Source: Microglena sp. YARC
Taxonomy: Eukaryota; Chlorophyta; Chlorophyceae; Chlamydomonadales; Chlamydomonadaceae
Direction of reading: 5' to 3'
Length of the DNA: 64,000 nt
Assembly: GCA_022414725.1 (NCBI GenBank)
Contig: CM039462.1
Coordinates: 18,213,213 to 18,277,212 of the forward strand
The number at the start of each line of letters is the position of its first letter. Position 1 is the stretch's first letter. Below the pieces are notes generated by a model, which saw only the letters and a list, made by a program, of their open reading frames with translations, did not search any database and was not told where the DNA came from. A program made the position numbers and the translations under genes. Below are positions 63,143 to 64,000 of this stretch, in pieces.

Positions 63143-63859
63143 ATGGATACATCCAATATAACTGCAGAGTCGAATGCGACCATTGAAGAGACTATTCACA
63201 ACCTAAGTCCGTCCAAGAGGCAGCATGTGGAGCATGTGGACCTGTCTGATGGCTGCCTGGACGAGGTCGACGACACATGTCCTGTTTGTGCTCAGTCGGC
63301 AACTGGATTCGCGAGGCCGCAACAGTTCGAGCAGCACAAGAAGTTCTGCCGAGGTACTCAGGCGAAAATCCCTGCATGTCAGTGTGGGAAGGTCTGGACA
63401 GCTGCTGCTGATGTGGAGAGGCACAGAGCATCTTGCATTGTGTACAAAGCCCTTGAACCCCTTCCTGGACAGCTGAAAATCAGCCAGTTATTTGGAGTCA
63501 AACCAGCCCAGCCACAGCCACAGCTGCAGCCCCTTGATGGAGATGATGCAACTGCAAGTGCTGAGCCCCAAACACAGCCTCTTGATGGAGATGATGAGAC
63601 TGCAAGTGCTGAGCCCCAAACACAGCCCCTTGATGGAGATGATGCAACTTCAAGTGCTGAGCCCCAAACACAGCCCCTTGATGGAGATGATGCAACTGCA
63701 AGTGCTGAGCCCGAGCAAACTATTTGCCAAGGTTGGAAGGCTGCGGAGTGGCCTCAACCTTTCTGTAAGAGCTACCCCTTCCAGGTTCACCGTCCTACCA
63801 AGGCCCATCGTGTAACATGTTGGGGACCAGAGCAAGTTGAAGGCCTGACAGGGGTCTAA
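63143..63859 (+). CDS. Zinc-finger-like protein with four 16-residue repeats
   Basis: The frame from ATG 63143 (context GGCATGG) gives 238 residues. Residues about 47-70 contain CPVCAQ...FEQHKKFC (C-x2-C-x17-H-x4-C). Residues about 79-98 contain CQCGKVW...VERHRASC (C-x-C-x12-H-x3-C). Both look like zinc-binding fingers with Cys as last ligand. Four repeats of LDGDDATASAEPQTQP follow (63528-63716) and are acidic and probably disordered. The end has aromatic and Cys residues (GWKAAEWPQPFC, TCWGPEQ). No intron is needed, but the 3' end may be an exon border rather than the true stop. Paired odd fingers occur in transposon-derived and nucleic-acid binding proteins; I do not recognise the family. 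Confidence 0.5.
   Translation: MDTSNITAESNATIEETIHNLSPSKRQHVEHVDLSDGCLDEVDDTCPVCAQSATGFARPQQFEQHKKFCRGTQAKIPACQCGKVWTAAADVERHRASCIVYKALEPLPGQLKISQLFGVKPAQPQPQLQPLDGDDATASAEPQTQPLDGDDETASAEPQTQPLDGDDATSSAEPQTQPLDGDDATASAEPEQTICQGWKAAEWPQPFCKSYPFQVHRPTKAHRVTCWGPEQVEGLTGV
63528..63716 (+). repeat. 48-bp coding tandem repeat, four units
   Basis: Units CTTGATGGAGATGATGCAAC, TGCAAGTGCTGAGCCCCAAA and CACAGCCC keep the reading frame (48 = 3 x 16). Only a few bases differ between units. Confidence 0.95.
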
Positions 63860-63973
63860 CCAACCTAACAATAGCTTATTGTTGTGTCTTCATAGCATAG
63901 CAATTCATGGACCCATAGACCCATACAACGATTCGACATACATAGCTTTTATTGTAGGCTACGGCCGGCTACA

Positions 63974-64000
63974 GGCAGCAGCTTCTAGGCAGCTCCCCTG
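63974..64000. mobile_element. Left end of a CAGCTTCTAGGCAGCTCCC MITE, cut by window end
   Basis: GGCAGCAGCTTCTAGGCAGC and TCCCCTG match the left end of the MITE at 6741 and the half copy at 48421. Confidence 0.75.

Overview
This is eukaryotic nuclear DNA with introns and very many repeats. It is most likely from a green alga (prasinophyte or chlorophyte). The supporting signs are a DDB1 homologue whose C-terminal exons read like the plant branch of the family, an interstitial TTTAGGG-type telomere-like block, and a LINE whose domain set resembles the Dualen/RandI group known from Chlamydomonas. The organism call is inference; no species is claimed.

Layout. Positions 1-3300 hold no recognisable gene, only homopolymer tracts (one run of 55 G) and local repeats. 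Positions 3341-10680, minus strand, carry the last five recognisable exons of a DDB1-like gene (CUL4 E3 ligase adaptor / UV-damage binding). Copies of the end of the exon before them lie in a 93-bp tandem array at 12150-17728. A 1000-N gap (17729-18728) follows, then about 19.4 kb of a 1.38-kb higher-order satellite (18729-38115, about 14 units). A small element with about 395-bp direct terminal repeats lies at 38892-40709. A three-exon gene for a 116-residue two-EF-hand protein runs from 40997 to 49372 on the plus strand, with introns full of minisatellites and mobile elements. Positions 51680-58478, minus strand, are a decayed LINE with APE endonuclease, reverse transcriptase, RNase H, a CCHC finger and a possible restriction-like endonuclease. 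An exon of a third gene (minus strand, unidentified) lies at 62325-62453, and an ORF for a zinc-finger-like protein with 16-residue repeats at 63143-63859.

The most striking structure is a pattern shared by all three spliced genes. Tandem arrays in the introns are built from copies of the adjoining exon-intron junction: the last 40-80 bases of an exon plus the 5' splice site and some intron. This is seen after four DDB1 exons, after EF-hand exon 2 and after the 62-kb exon. The terminal EF-hand exon is repeated in the same way past its stop codon. Several DDB1 acceptor junctions are also duplicated upstream of their exons. The window therefore contains dozens of decoy splice sites and exon fragments.

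Mobile DNA includes a hAT-type MITE family (four copies, 8-bp target duplications), a foldback MITE around a telomere-like core with an 11-bp duplication, a CAGCTTCTAGGCAGCTCCC-type MITE family, and a tRNA-derived SINE whose 3' tail matches the 3' end of the LINE in the same window. Sequence quality falls towards the gap: many small indels are seen in the 93-bp array and in the first 1.38-kb units, which suggests unpolished long-read sequence.
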